NCBI GenBank assembly: GCA_017435665.1
Contig: JAFSEP010000003.1
Location: forward strand, 1-64,000
Direction: 5' to 3'
DNA length: 64,000 bases
DNA from: Clostridia bacterium
GTDB taxonomy: Bacteria > Bacillota > Clostridia > Oscillospirales > Acutalibacteraceae
The notes beneath the pieces are model-generated. The model had not been told where the DNA came from. It made no database searches and was given only the letters and a program-made list of their open reading frames with translations. The position numbers and the translations under genes were made by a program. Positions within the stretch are counted from its first letter, which is position 1; each line of letters starts with the position of its first letter. Positions 24,309 through 34,008 of the stretch are shown piece by piece.

Positions 24309-26180
24309 TCAGGTCCAGGTGAAGATAACTTCAAGTCCGCTGTAAAAATAATCCTTACCGTAAACAAAGCCGTTCTGCTCAAGTGCCTCGCAGAATACAT
24401 CTCTCATGACCTCGTCCTTCATGGTAATTCTTGCGTTCATTGTAAGCACGGATGTATCAATTCCGCCTGATACAAAGCCCACAATAGCGCTGGGAAGAAT
24501 ACCGGGAACAAAGCCTGTGCACCACCAATACTTATCGTAAGGACGGGTGATGATTGTGTCTTTTCCGTGAAGAACAACCATTGACATATTCAGCATATTT
24601 TCGTCCGAAGCACACTCATAGAAGTCAAGAGGAAGTGCGCTTGATCTTGTATATACACCGATTTCGGCACCGATGAATACCCAACCGTACTGACCCTTCC
24701 AGATCTGAACCATCCATTCAAGTCCGTCATAATTGAACTTGATTCTCTTTGTCTCATAGAACATAACCGTGAAGGGTGCACAGAAATCATAAACAGGTGT
24801 GAAGCCGAAGTTTCTCTGCCAGGGATTTTCTGCAGTATAGAAGCAGTTATATTCGGGATCGTAGAGATAACCGAGGATACCTGTTTTCTCAAGGTCGCCG
24901 AGTATACCGTTAGCTTCATCCTCGTCACCGGACATATAGTAAACCTCTGAGGGCTGTGAGAAGTTACCGTATACGTTTTCACCGTTAACAACGTTATATG
25001 CCCTTACCTTGAAGGTATAAATTCCTGTCTTGTCTACCGTGTATTTGATTGAGGTTCCCGAAGTTGTTCTTATTCTTGACCAGGAGCCGTCATCGTTAAG
25101 CTTATAAACCTGATAGCCGTTAGCATTTTCAACAGGATCCCAGCTGATGTCAATGCTTTTTTCACCGGGCACGGCAATAAGAGTAAGATTGCCGGGAACA
25201 TCAGGCGTTAAACCCGGAATAGGAACAACTATCTCGTCCTCCTCGGGAACCGCAGGAGCGCTGGGAACTGAAGGGGTTCCTACGTTAGCCTTAGCCTTTA
25301 CGGTTGCTGAAAATGCACCTCTGATATTACTCTTGCCGTTAGCGACAACTGCTCTTACCTTATAGCTTACATATTCGTTTGAAGCATTTCTGACCACGTA
25401 GGAGGTTGACTTTGTTGTATCAAGCTTCTTCCAGCCTGATGCTTCATATCTGTAAATTTCATACTCCTCAGCGTTTGTAACCTTATCCCATTTGAGAGTA
25501 TAGCTTGTATCTCTTACGTTTGTCACAGCAAGGTTGTTTACCTTTGAGGGCTTTGCAACAACCGTGAGAACGCTTGAATATGAGCCGTACTTTGTTGTGT
25601 CACCTGACTTATAGTATGCTCTTACCTTGAACTTATATGCCTGACCTGCGTTAAGTCCCGAAACAGAAAGGCTTGTCTTTGATGTTTCCTTAATTCTGTT
25701 CCACTTCTTTGCAGCAGCATCATACTGATAAACTCTGTATCCGGTTGCTCTTGTAACCTTGCCCCACTTGAGTTTTGCCGTGCTTGTTGTAAGATCTGAA
25801 TAGCTGAGCGAAGTAACCTTCTTGGGCTTCGTTACAGCCTTTACGGATGATGAATATGAGCCCTTGTTATTCTTGTCATTATAAACTCTTACTCTGAATT
25901 TATAGCTCTTTGCCGATGAAAGGTCTGTCACCTTTGTTGTTGTCTTTGAGGTTTTCTTGACGTAAACCCACTCATCCTTCTTACTGTCATATCTGTAAAT
26001 TCTGTAGCTTTTTGCACCGGAAACCTTGCTCCATGAAAGAGTAACGGTGCTTGTTGTTGTTTCCTTCACCTTTAAGTTTTTGACTTTTCCGAGCTTTGCA
26101 GCCGCAACGTATCCCGACATAGGAACAACCATACAGATACAAAGAATCACGGAAATAATCGAATTGAGTATTTTTCTCAT
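24309..26180 (-). CDS. Secreted multi-Fn3 protein with an unrecognised C-terminal domain
   Basis: 623 residues from ATG at 26180, after GGAAGG. A signal peptide (SIISVILCICMVVPMSGYVAA) is followed by four fibronectin type III domains. Three are tandem at about 30-300 (STVTLSWSKVSGAKSYRIYR, STAKLKWGKVTRATGYRVYQ, SYTLKWDKVTNAEEYEIYRY), then a proline-rich linker, then one near 335-420. The C-terminal 200 residues (NPWQRNFGFTPVYDFCAPFT onward) are a separate domain I do not recognise. It is exported, with no LPXTG or other anchor visible. The Fn3 units resemble those in 13223-14158, 26295-27425 and 41985-45464. A scaffold or binding role is inferred only. Confidence 0.8.
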   Translation of the reverse strand: MRKILNSIISVILCICMVVPMSGYVAAAKLGKVKNLKVKETTTSTVTLSWSKVSGAKSYRIYRYDSKKDEWVYVKKTSKTTTKVTDLSSAKSYKFRVRVYNDKNNKGSYSSSVKAVTKPKKVTSLSYSDLTTSTAKLKWGKVTRATGYRVYQYDAAAKKWNRIKETSKTSLSVSGLNAGQAYKFKVRAYYKSGDTTKYGSYSSVLTVVAKPSKVNNLAVTNVRDTSYTLKWDKVTNAEEYEIYRYEASGWKKLDTTKSTSYVVRNASNEYVSYKVRAVVANGKSNIRGAFSATVKAKANVGTPSVPSAPAVPEEDEIVVPIPGLTPDVPGNLTLIAVPGEKSIDISWDPVENANGYQVYKLNDDGSWSRIRTTSGTSIKYTVDKTGIYTFKVRAYNVVNGENVYGNFSQPSEVYYMSGDEDEANGILGDLEKTGILGYLYDPEYNCFYTAENPWQRNFGFTPVYDFCAPFTVMFYETKRIKFNYDGLEWMVQIWKGQYGWVFIGAEIGVYTRSSALPLDFYECASDENMLNMSMVVLHGKDTIITRPYDKYWWCTGFVPGILPSAIVGFVSGGIDTSVLTMNARITMKDEVMRDVFCEALEQNGFVYGKDYFYSGLEVIFTWT

Positions 26181-26294
26181 AATGTATACCAATCCTTCCC
26201 CTTTTTGTTTGTAACATCATTTTAATATATACCTTTTTAAAAGTCAAGCAATCCCCGACTTGTTAATAATTAAGACAAATAAACCCGAAGAAAT

Positions 26295-27425
26295 TTACAA
26301 TCTGAAAACTTTTATTTTGCTATAAGACGAAAAAATCTTCTTTCCTCCGTCCGAAACGTATGATCGAATTTTGAAACGATATTTTCCGTCAGTTTTAAAT
26401 TTGTCTGTTGTGTAAGTTGTCTTGTTTGACCCCTTTACTGTTTTCAGCAGCTTATATTTGCTGTCACCGGGTCCCTTCACATAAACCCGATATCCGTCAC
26501 ACTCCGCAATCCTTTTCCACCTGAGTCTGACCTTTCCGCCCTTGAGAGTCTTTACTTCTGTTATTGAGGAGGCTCTCGGCTTCACGGTAAATTCAAGTCC
26601 GGTTCTTCCCTCATATGCACCGACTCCCTTAACTGTGATTTTACCCTTACCTGCAAACTTATTATTCTTGAGGCTCAGGGTGTAATCCTCGCCCTCCTCC
26701 AGAACAATTCCTTTATAGCTGAGAGTTATTCGGGGTGTGATTTTTTTACCCGTATATGTATAGCTCTTAACTAAGGTGATATCCGCATCGGAAATACTGC
26801 GTCTCGGGACAGCAGGAATATCAAGAGTTTTGCAGACCTTGCCGCATACCGTACACTTTTTTACCCTTTTGCCTGCATTATCATAATCGGGAGCCTTAAT
26901 AACCGTCCAGCCGTCAAAGCTGTGATTGCAGTTGTCGCTTCCGGGCAGTTGCGATTTGCGCCTGAGTTCTATCCTGCCGCCCGAAAAAGCAGGTCGGTAA
27001 ACCGTATCGCCTGCACCGACTGCCTTTATACTCTCCGCCTTTACGGTATAAACACCGTCAGACACGCCTTCATCAGCCCTCATAAAGAGTCGTATGAGCT
27101 CCTTCTTCTCCGAAAAGTCAACACACTCCTGCGAGGAGAAAATGAACCTGTATTTGTTATTTTCGTAAGTAAGCTCACAAAAGCTTTCTGTTTCCTCATA
27201 ATAGTCATAGGAGCGCAGAGATATCCCCTCGGGAAAGCTCAGAATCAGCTCAAGATAGCTGATACGGTAATTACCGCAAAAGGAAATAACTGATGAGAAG
27301 CTACCGTTATCCGTTACTGTGTTATCGGTAAAATAAAACCCATCGGTTCCGTTCAAACCTGAAACCGACGGGTAAGATACTACCAATAACAGAGCTATGA
27401 TAAAAGAAAAGACTGCTCTTTTCAT
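26295..27425 (-). CDS. Secreted protein with cohesin-like N-terminus, Cys motif and Fn3 domain
   Basis: 376 residues with a signal peptide (AVFSFIIALLLVVSYPSVSG). Residues about 30-155 have the hydrophobic rhythm of a cohesin-type beta sandwich (YLELILSFPEGISLRSYDYY, ELIRLFMRADEGVSDGVYTV), a weak call. Residues about 165-200 contain the motif CNHSFDGW...KRVKKCTVCGKVC that also builds the repeats of the 1159-residue protein at 41985. A beta domain (GEDYTLSLKNNKFAGKGKIT) like that in 13223-14158 comes next, and an Fn3 domain ends the protein. It lies 26 bases after galK on the same strand. Function unknown. Confidence 0.7.
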   Translation of the reverse strand: MKRAVFSFIIALLLVVSYPSVSGLNGTDGFYFTDNTVTDNGSFSSVISFCGNYRISYLELILSFPEGISLRSYDYYEETESFCELTYENNKYRFIFSSQECVDFSEKKELIRLFMRADEGVSDGVYTVKAESIKAVGAGDTVYRPAFSGGRIELRRKSQLPGSDNCNHSFDGWTVIKAPDYDNAGKRVKKCTVCGKVCKTLDIPAVPRRSISDADITLVKSYTYTGKKITPRITLSYKGIVLEEGEDYTLSLKNNKFAGKGKITVKGVGAYEGRTGLEFTVKPRASSITEVKTLKGGKVRLRWKRIAECDGYRVYVKGPGDSKYKLLKTVKGSNKTTYTTDKFKTDGKYRFKIRSYVSDGGKKIFSSYSKIKVFRL

Positions 27426-27451
27426 ATTTTTTCACGTCCGTTTATTCAGAA

Positions 27452-28735
27452 TTATGCCAACTGTATTCCGCCCACAGGTCTTATTGAGAGTATGTAGCAG
27501 GAATCGTCGCCGAACACCTTTTTCATTGTTGAAGTATATTCTTCAACAAGACTGTTGGGAACGAACGCCTGAATTGTTCCTGCAAAGCCGCCGCCGTGAA
27601 CTCTCCATGCACCCTTACCCTTCAGCACGCCCTCGCTCAGTGCAAGTGCAAGTGAAACGGGCTGATCAAGAGGCTTCTTGCAGGCATACACGTTCTGATT
27701 GTATTTATATGAAGAATCTCCGCTTTCGATGATAAGTGACTTGAATCTTTCGAAATCGCCGTCTTTGAGTGCGGAAACCTCATCTGCAACTCTGTTGCTG
27801 TCATTGAAGAAATGAATGGCTCTGAGAACAGCTCTGTCGTTGACCTGATTGCGGACAAGAGCGATGTTTGCCATAAACTCCTTCTCGTCAACCTCACGGA
27901 GAACCTTCTTGCCGAATACGGCTGCAACCTGCTCCATTTCTGTTCTTACAGCAGCATATTCATCCGTAAGATCGGAGTGACTGCCCTTTGTGTCAACAAT
28001 AACAAGAGAATGTCCGCAGCTTGCAAAATCAAAATCAACCTTATTGATAACCGGCTTTGCAGGGTCGTTAAAGTCAATTTCAACAAAGCCGCCTACGGAG
28101 CAAGCCATCTGATCCATAAGACCGCAGGGCTTACCGAAGTGTATGTTTTCCGCATACTGAGCAATCTGAGCTATTTCAACGGGACTGATTTTACCGTCAT
28201 TGAAAAGATAGTTAAGCATTGTGCCCACAAGAACCTCAAAGGCAGCCGAGGAGGAAAGACCTGAGCCTGAAAGAACCTTCGATGAGGTTGTTGCATCAAA
28301 GCCGCCGATGTTATAGCCGAGCTCAACAAATCTTGCCATCATACCTCTGACAAGAGACTTGCTTCTGCCTGTATCGGTGCAGTTTACGCACAAATCGTCA
28401 CAGCTGACTGTATCCATTTTATAGCCTGCTGACTTGATGTTTACGGTATTTGTGTCATTTTTGGAAGCAACGGCAACTGCATCAAGGCTGATACCTGCCG
28501 CAAGAACACAGCCGTGATTATGGTCTGTATGATTACCGCAGACCTCACTTCTGCCGGGAGCTGAGAAAAGGCAGATTTCTCTGTCCTCGTCACCGTATAC
28601 CTCTGCAAAAGCCTCAGCTGTTTTGAGATATCTGTCATACTGAGCCTTTGCAAAATCATCAGTAACGTATGCCTTCTTGAAGGAGTCAAGAAGTGCACCT
28701 GATTCAATGCTGTTTTTTAACTGACTAAGTTTCAT
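27452..28735 (-). CDS. galK: Galactokinase
   Basis: 427 residues from ATG at 28735, nine bases after AAGG; a GTG three codons upstream is possible. GHMP-kinase signatures are the galactose-binding FSAPGRSEVCGNHTDHNHGC near 60, the ATP loop SGSGLSSSAAFEVLVG near 155 and WRVHGGGFAGTIQAF near 385. It phosphorylates galactose in the Leloir pathway. The N-terminal 50 residues before the galactose motif are longer than in E. coli GalK, as is common in Clostridia. No galT or galE is adjacent. The VTT-domain gene ends 37 bases upstream. Confidence 0.9.
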   Translation of the reverse strand: MKLSQLKNSIESGALLDSFKKAYVTDDFAKAQYDRYLKTAEAFAEVYGDEDREICLFSAPGRSEVCGNHTDHNHGCVLAAGISLDAVAVASKNDTNTVNIKSAGYKMDTVSCDDLCVNCTDTGRSKSLVRGMMARFVELGYNIGGFDATTSSKVLSGSGLSSSAAFEVLVGTMLNYLFNDGKISPVEIAQIAQYAENIHFGKPCGLMDQMACSVGGFVEIDFNDPAKPVINKVDFDFASCGHSLVIVDTKGSHSDLTDEYAAVRTEMEQVAAVFGKKVLREVDEKEFMANIALVRNQVNDRAVLRAIHFFNDSNRVADEVSALKDGDFERFKSLIIESGDSSYKYNQNVYACKKPLDQPVSLALALSEGVLKGKGAWRVHGGGFAGTIQAFVPNSLVEEYTSTMKKVFGDDSCYILSIRPVGGIQLA

Positions 28736-28772
28736 ATTTTTCACCCTTAATATTATTTTTCTTCTTTCATTC

Positions 28773-29525
28773 TCATTTTTTATTGGTTTTTATAAGCTTT
28801 ATTCTGTGCTTCGCAGTAATGGTAAATGTCATCGCTCCGTTGATAATCAATATTCCCATACTTGCGAAAAGGAACAGCGGAACAAAGGGAAGAATAAACT
28901 TTGCGGACAGAGGGTCATACACGTTACGTCCGATAACCGTATATGAAAACAATTTATACGAAAATCCCGCAAAGGATACCAGAAGATATTTCCAGTATTC
29001 ATACCCCAAGGAACCGTAAACCTGACTTATGGTGTTAATGGGAAGGCAGGGAACAAATCTCACGGCAAAAAGCACAAGCGGGCTTCCAACCTTCTGATTT
29101 GCCACAAATTCATATGCATCGTTTGATTTTGAGAGAAGCTTTTTCGCATTTCCTCCGCCGAATTTTACTCCCCAATAATATCTTACGGTAAACAGCATAA
29201 ACAAGCCGAACACATTGATTATCAGAGCGTTATACCAGGTAAACATAACACCCGAAATAACCATAAGACAAGAAATGGGAACCCACGGCATTACCGCTTT
29301 TATCAGGAAATTGAATTCTATTATTACGACTGCAAGCCATTTATTATCAAGATTTTCAATAGTCTGCTCAAACCGCATAAGTGTATCGGTAAATCTTCCG
29401 TACCACTCAGCAATGCTGTCAATCTGCATAACTCTCACAGCCACAACAAGCAACACAGCCACAAGAAAGCACGCCGCAGAAGCTATGTTGAGAGCTTTGA
29501 ATCTTGCTCTTTCATGCTTTTTCAA
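28773..29525 (-). CDS. TVP38/TMEM64 (VTT-domain) membrane protein
   Basis: 250 residues with about five membrane segments. The central FVANQKVGSPLVLFAVRFVPCLPINTIS region with its arginine-proline pair and the following YGSLGYEYWKYLLVSFAGFS match the VTT/SNARE-associated Golgi domain shared with DedA. Members act in lipid or envelope homeostasis, possibly as flippases. The gene lies upstream of galK on the same strand with no terminator between, so a common transcript is likely. Transported molecule unknown. Confidence 0.8.
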   Translation of the reverse strand: MKKHERARFKALNIASAACFLVAVLLVVAVRVMQIDSIAEWYGRFTDTLMRFEQTIENLDNKWLAVVIIEFNFLIKAVMPWVPISCLMVISGVMFTWYNALIINVFGLFMLFTVRYYWGVKFGGGNAKKLLSKSNDAYEFVANQKVGSPLVLFAVRFVPCLPINTISQVYGSLGYEYWKYLLVSFAGFSYKLFSYTVIGRNVYDPLSAKFILPFVPLFLFASMGILIINGAMTFTITAKHRIKLIKTNKK

Positions 29526-29630
29526 TACCGTTTCCCACCTCGCAATCCGAATATCATAAAGTATATTTTATAATATTTTTCTTTTCAGGTCAACCTTATT
29601 ATATGATTTATTGTTTTTCTTCACAGTGTT

Positions 29631-30338
29631 TTATTCAACAAAAAACTTTCTGTCCATCCACATACGCAGCTTTTTGTTTGTGGCAACGGCAATAAAAAAG
29701 GCTGTTACCGTTGCACAACAGGCTGAAATTATAAGAGAATAAGCCGGAAGCATATTGATATCAAGATAGTTTCTGACAATAAGCTCTATGCTCAGACTGC
29801 TGACGAGTATCTCCGTAAAGGCTGCTATGCAAAGCACGGGCCAGCCGGGCTTTGCGTGCTCCTTGAATTCGATAAAGAAGCCGACAATAACAGCAACCAC
29901 TGCAATCAGAGGCAGAACGCAGCCGAAATATGCATCTTTGTTTCCCGTCAGACCGCAGATTACAGCCGCATACCCCATAACACAGACCGAGTCAATGAGT
30001 ATCAGTGCCCAGCTTACCGTCTTTTTCCATAAGAAGGGCGAAACAAACACCACCCAGATAAGCAGACTTGTTGCATTAACAAGCCAGCCCCAGATACTGT
30101 CCGGATAAAACAGTATATTCACCAGAGTGCAGACAATATTCGGCAGAAGTATAACCATGCTTGCAATAAACGCTCCGAAGCGCTTGTTCAGCGATTTGGG
30201 CATATATATTCTGTCGGGGAATGAGGGAGTTATCTCCTGTTGCTTTATTATATTCGGATTTACAACCGGTGTTCTGCAAAGAGGACAGCTTTCCGTTCCG
30301 TTATCAAGCTCAACACCGCAATTAACGCAATATGACAT
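29631..30338 (-). CDS. Zinc-ribbon membrane protein (DUF6320-like)
   Basis: 235 residues from ATG at 30338 after AGGAAGTG. The N-terminus is a zinc ribbon (MSYCVNCGVELDNG, ESCPLCRTPV) followed by six or so hydrophobic segments. The layout fits the DUF6320 group that I associate with acyltransferase-like genes in Clostridia; this association is from memory. The gene starts four bases after the condensation-type acyltransferase and is clearly cotranscribed with it. Function unknown; a partner or regulator of the acyltransferase is plausible. Confidence 0.65.
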   Translation of the reverse strand: MSYCVNCGVELDNGTESCPLCRTPVVNPNIIKQQEITPSFPDRIYMPKSLNKRFGAFIASMVILLPNIVCTLVNILFYPDSIWGWLVNATSLLIWVVFVSPFLWKKTVSWALILIDSVCVMGYAAVICGLTGNKDAYFGCVLPLIAVVAVIVGFFIEFKEHAKPGWPVLCIAAFTEILVSSLSIELIVRNYLDINMLPAYSLIISACCATVTAFFIAVATNKKLRMWMDRKFFVE

Positions 30339-30342
30339 AATT

Positions 30343-31605
30343 TCACTTCCTGTTACTCTCAATTTTTACGTGAAGCCCCATTTTTACAAGCTGAGTAAAT
30401 ATCAGCCTCTCAATTTCGCTTTCCTCATATATGTTTGCAACCGTAAGCACAAAGGTATCCTTGAAGCCTACGGCACCGCATCTTGATCCGTTTATAACAC
30501 CCGGACCTGCCATAAGATACATTCTTTCAACGTGCTGTGCCATTTCATCGGGTACCTTTACAAGTCCCATATTACTGCCGAGGATTGACGTGGTCTTCTC
30601 ACCCGTTATAAGAAAGGATATGCCTATTCCCAGATCCTTTATAAACAACGGCATATACTTCATTACCGATTGCTCAAGCTTGAGATTTGCCGTAGTCATA
30701 GCCCTGAGAGTCTTTTCGTTATGAGTCTGTTTGAGGTATGCAGAAACCTGAGTCAGCACCTCGTCAAAGGTATATTCTCCCATATTGGGGTCAATACGTG
30801 CGTTATAGGTCAGAGAAAAGTTTCTCAGCGTGTTTATGCCGAAAACGTTTCTCAGGTCTACGGGTATCTGTACGCTGACGGGCTTCGTGCCGCCCTCCGC
30901 CTTCTGCATAAGGTACATTGTATAAAGCAGCACCGTCTCGACAAATTCCGTTACGGTGACACCCTTGCTCTTTGCAACAGCTTTAAGGTCGGCAAGAGGA
31001 ATAATTCCCGATGTGATGTTTACCATATGATTGGGCAGCTTTGTTCCTCTGGAATGATAAACCCACTTTTTACCTCTGGGCAGCTTTGCCTTTGAGCCTG
31101 CACACTTAGGGAAGGGGTCTTCAAGCTCTTCTGCAGTCGGCTTCTGATTGATATCAAGCACATTGTATCCGTTGGGGATATCATATCCGAGCAGACGGAG
31201 ATACTGAGCCACAAGGGTACAGGTAAAGAGGGATGCTCCCCTTCCGTCTGTCAGGGCGTGATAAAAATCAACGGAAATCTTATTTTCATAATAGTAAACC
31301 CTGAAAAGATATCCTCTGTTTTCGTTGAACTTAACTCTGTAACAAGGATTCACAATATCGGGCTTAACCTCAGGTGAGCCGTGGGGATTTTTCTTGAGAT
31401 AATACCAGAAAAAGCCTCTTTTCATACACACGTCAAAGCACGGAAATCTTGGCAGAACGTCCTTGAGAGCCTGTTCAAGCACCTCAGGCTTCACCTTTTC
31501 CTTCATAAGAACGGAAAACCTGAAAACATTTGACCAGGTGCTTGTATTCTGTCCCGGAAATATTTTTCCCGCATTGTCAAGCTTAAACCAGGATTTATTC
31601 TGCAA
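30343..31605 (-). CDS. Condensation/alcohol acyltransferase-type protein
   Basis: 420 residues from a TTG at 31605 with an AAAGGGG site seven bases before it; the open frame extends upstream through non-coding-looking sequence and is not used. The active-site motif DFYHALTDGRGAS near 130 is the HxxxDG of the condensation, wax-ester synthase and alcohol acetyltransferase superfamily. DLRNVFGINTLRNFSLTY near 280 fits the second conserved region. No carrier-protein domain is attached, so a stand-alone O- or N-acyltransferase is more likely than peptide synthesis. It forms a two-gene operon with the zinc-ribbon membrane protein. Acyl donor and acceptor unknown. Confidence 0.7.
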   Translation of the reverse strand: MQNKSWFKLDNAGKIFPGQNTSTWSNVFRFSVLMKEKVKPEVLEQALKDVLPRFPCFDVCMKRGFFWYYLKKNPHGSPEVKPDIVNPCYRVKFNENRGYLFRVYYYENKISVDFYHALTDGRGASLFTCTLVAQYLRLLGYDIPNGYNVLDINQKPTAEELEDPFPKCAGSKAKLPRGKKWVYHSRGTKLPNHMVNITSGIIPLADLKAVAKSKGVTVTEFVETVLLYTMYLMQKAEGGTKPVSVQIPVDLRNVFGINTLRNFSLTYNARIDPNMGEYTFDEVLTQVSAYLKQTHNEKTLRAMTTANLKLEQSVMKYMPLFIKDLGIGISFLITGEKTTSILGSNMGLVKVPDEMAQHVERMYLMAGPGVINGSRCGAVGFKDTFVLTVANIYEESEIERLIFTQLVKMGLHVKIESNRK

Positions 31606-31668
31606 AGCTGTCACCCCTTTCCGCAAAGCATAATTTCTTATGCGTAAATAACCATTGTAAATAATACA

Positions 31669-31707
31669 TAAATACGGACGAAAAGTCAATTTTTCCGCCC
31701 GTATTTG
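31669..31707 (-). terminator. Possible terminator of the pseudouridine synthase gene
   Basis: AAATACGG (31670-31677) pairs with CCGTATTT (31699-31706); on the minus strand the U tract is weak. Confidence 0.4.
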
Positions 31708-31744
31708 TCTGTCTTTTCTTAATAATTTATAATTTGTTCTTATT

Positions 31745-32395
31745 TTATCCGGAAAAAGTGAGCTCACCTTCAGTTCGGAAAACAACCGCTTTCTTTTCCG
31801 AAGGATGAACAAAGGTTAATCTGTATGACCTCAGACCTATATCTGCACCGTTATCGCTTCCTCCGTATTTGCCGTCACCGACGAGAGGCATTTTTCTTGA
31901 TGCAAACTGAACTCTTATCTGATGAGTTCTGCCTGTATAAAGCCTTATATGCACAAGGGAAACCTGACCGTACTTACTGTCGCAGGTTTCAAGCACCTTA
32001 TAGCTGAGCTTCGCATCCTTGACGCCTTTTCTCATGCGGTTGACAACAAAGGTTTTGTTTTTCCGTGAATCCTTGAAAAGAAGATCCTCGAAAACACCCT
32101 CCGTTTCCTCGAGGACTGAGTGAACAAGGGCAACATATTCCTTTATAAAGGTCTTATTCTGTATCTGTGCCGAAAGAGAAGCGGCGGCAGCTTTATTCTT
32201 GGCAAACACCATCACTCCGCCAACGTTTCTGTCAAGTCTGTGAATAAGGTATACTTTTCCCTTTTCGCCCTTATCTGCCATACAGGCATTAAGGATATCC
32301 TCACAGTTTTCGCTGCCTTTACCGTCAGATTGCGAAAGTATGCCCACAGGCTTATCTATAACTATTATGTCTTTGTCCTCGTATAATGTCTTCAT
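31745..32395 (-). CDS. RluA-family pseudouridine synthase
   Basis: 216 residues from ATG at 32395 after AGAGGTG; ten more codons upstream lack a site. The catalytic motif is YLIHRLDRNVGGVMVFAKN near 50 (Asp in HRLDR), followed by KTFIKEYVALVHS and the RTHQIRVQFASRKMPLVGDG motif near 165. It isomerises uridines in rRNA or tRNA. It lacks an S4 domain and is short, like RluA/TruC-type members, so the target base is not predictable. It is divergent from spoIVA. Confidence 0.88.
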   Translation of the reverse strand: MKTLYEDKDIIVIDKPVGILSQSDGKGSENCEDILNACMADKGEKGKVYLIHRLDRNVGGVMVFAKNKAAAASLSAQIQNKTFIKEYVALVHSVLEETEGVFEDLLFKDSRKNKTFVVNRMRKGVKDAKLSYKVLETCDSKYGQVSLVHIRLYTGRTHQIRVQFASRKMPLVGDGKYGGSDNGADIGLRSYRLTFVHPSEKKAVVFRTEGELTFSG

Positions 32396-32452
32396 CAGAA
32401 ACACCTCTGTGACTATTTTACACAAGACTTATCCTTTTTTCAACTGTTTTAT

Positions 32453-32482
32453 GTCATAAGAATATTTTTTCCGGCATAACAT
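32453..32482 (+). promoter_or_regulatory. Candidate sigma-E promoter of spoIVA
   Basis: CATAACAT (32475-32482) resembles the sigma-E -10 box and GTCATAA (32453-32459) lies 15 bases upstream. spoIVA is a sigma-E gene in Bacillus and Clostridium; the box match here is only partial. Confidence 0.3.
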
Positions 32483-32529
32483 TTACAAACGAAATATGAC
32501 ATCTGTAATTCAGGAACGGAGGAAACAAA

Positions 32530-34008
32530 ATGGCAAACTCAGAAATATATAACGATATCGCTTTACGCACTCAGGGCGATATTTATATAGGCGTTGTAGG
32601 CCCTGTGAGAACAGGAAAATCAACCTTTATAAAAAGGTTTATGGACACCCTGGTTATTCCGAATATGGAGGACGGCTTCAAAAAAGAAAGGGCTATGGAC
32701 GAAATGCCTCAGTCGGCTGCGGGAAGAACGATTATGACAACGGAGCCTAAGTTTATTCCTGAGGATGCTGTTGAGTTAAATCTTGAAAACTCAGCATCCT
32801 TCAGGGTAAGACTTATTGACTGTGTGGGATATATTGTTCCCAGCTCTCTCGGATATATCGAAAACGATCAGCCCAGAATGGTAAAAACTCCTTGGTTTGA
32901 AAATGAAATTCCCTTCAATATGGCAGCTGAAATAGGAACGCAGAAGGTTATAAACGAGCATTCCACCATAGGCCTTGTTATAACAACCGATGCATCGATA
33001 TCAGATATTCCGAGGGAAGAATATGCTGAAGCTGAGGAAAGAGTAATTTCCGAGCTGAAGGAGCTTAAAAAGCCCTTTGTTGTGCTTCTCAACTGTAAAA
33101 ACCCCGGTTCTGCCGAAACGCTTGAGCTTGCGGCACGGCTGAGTGAAAAATACGGTGTATGCGTGAGACCGGTTAACTGTATGACCCTTGAAGAAAGCGA
33201 GATATCCTCTGTCATTTCCGATATTCTCAGCGAATTTCCCGCTTCAGATATCACCGTCAGGCTTCCGTCATGGGTGGGCAAGCTGGAAAAGGGACATTGG
33301 CTGAAGAGCAGTATATATAAAAGCGTTTATAACGCAGCAGTCAAAATAGAGAAGGTAAGAGATATTCACCGTCATCTTGATGAAATTCTTGAATGTGAAT
33401 ACCTTACCGACGGCAAGGTAAACGGCATAAATCTTGCTACGGGTACCATCGGCATCTCACTTAATGTTATACCGAACCTGTTTTATAAAATAATAACCGA
33501 GCAGACGGGAATTGAAATTGAAGACGAACAGCAGCTTATGGAAAAAATAGTGGAGCTGTCACTTATTAAAAAACGCTTCAGGCGTTTTGAGGATGCCCTG
33601 ACCGAGGTTGAAAACACAGGCTACGGAATAGTTATGCCCACTATGGAGGAGCTGACCCTCGACGAGCCTGAGATAATGAAGCAGGGCGGGAAGTACGGTG
33701 TCAGACTAAAGGCATCGGCACCGTCAATACATATGCTTAAAGCAGACATCACCACAGAGGTCGCTCCCATTGTGGGAAGTGAATCCCAGTCCGAGGAGCT
33801 TGTGATGTATCTGCTTAAAGGCTTTGACGATGATCCGTCAAAAATATGGGATTCCAATATTTTCGGAAAGTCGCTCCACTCCCTTGTGAACGAAGGGCTT
33901 CACAATAAGCTGTATAAAATGCCTTCGGATGCACGTATGAAGCTTCAGGAAACTCTTGAAAGAGTTATAAACGAGGGCTGCAGCGGTCTTATCTGCATCA
34001 TTCTTTAA
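32530..34008 (+). CDS. spoIVA: Stage IV sporulation protein A (coat morphogenetic ATPase)
   Basis: 492 residues, start ATG at 32530 after GGAGGAAAC. SpoIVA polymerises on the forespore surface with ATP hydrolysis and forms the base layer of the spore coat. The Walker A motif is VVGPVRTGKSTFIKRFMDTL near 23-42; MPQSAAGRTIMTTEPKFIPE and LIDCVGYIVP are typical of the family, and the C-terminal region ending GCSGLICIIL fits the membrane-targeting end. It is full length. The 3' end overlaps the convergent spoVAF gene by 11 bases. It is strong evidence that the organism forms endospores. Confidence 0.96.
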   Translation: MANSEIYNDIALRTQGDIYIGVVGPVRTGKSTFIKRFMDTLVIPNMEDGFKKERAMDEMPQSAAGRTIMTTEPKFIPEDAVELNLENSASFRVRLIDCVGYIVPSSLGYIENDQPRMVKTPWFENEIPFNMAAEIGTQKVINEHSTIGLVITTDASISDIPREEYAEAEERVISELKELKKPFVVLLNCKNPGSAETLELAARLSEKYGVCVRPVNCMTLEESEISSVISDILSEFPASDITVRLPSWVGKLEKGHWLKSSIYKSVYNAAVKIEKVRDIHRHLDEILECEYLTDGKVNGINLATGTIGISLNVIPNLFYKIITEQTGIEIEDEQQLMEKIVELSLIKKRFRRFEDALTEVENTGYGIVMPTMEELTLDEPEIMKQGGKYGVRLKASAPSIHMLKADITTEVAPIVGSESQSEELVMYLLKGFDDDPSKIWDSNIFGKSLHSLVNEGLHNKLYKMPSDARMKLQETLERVINEGCSGLICIIL

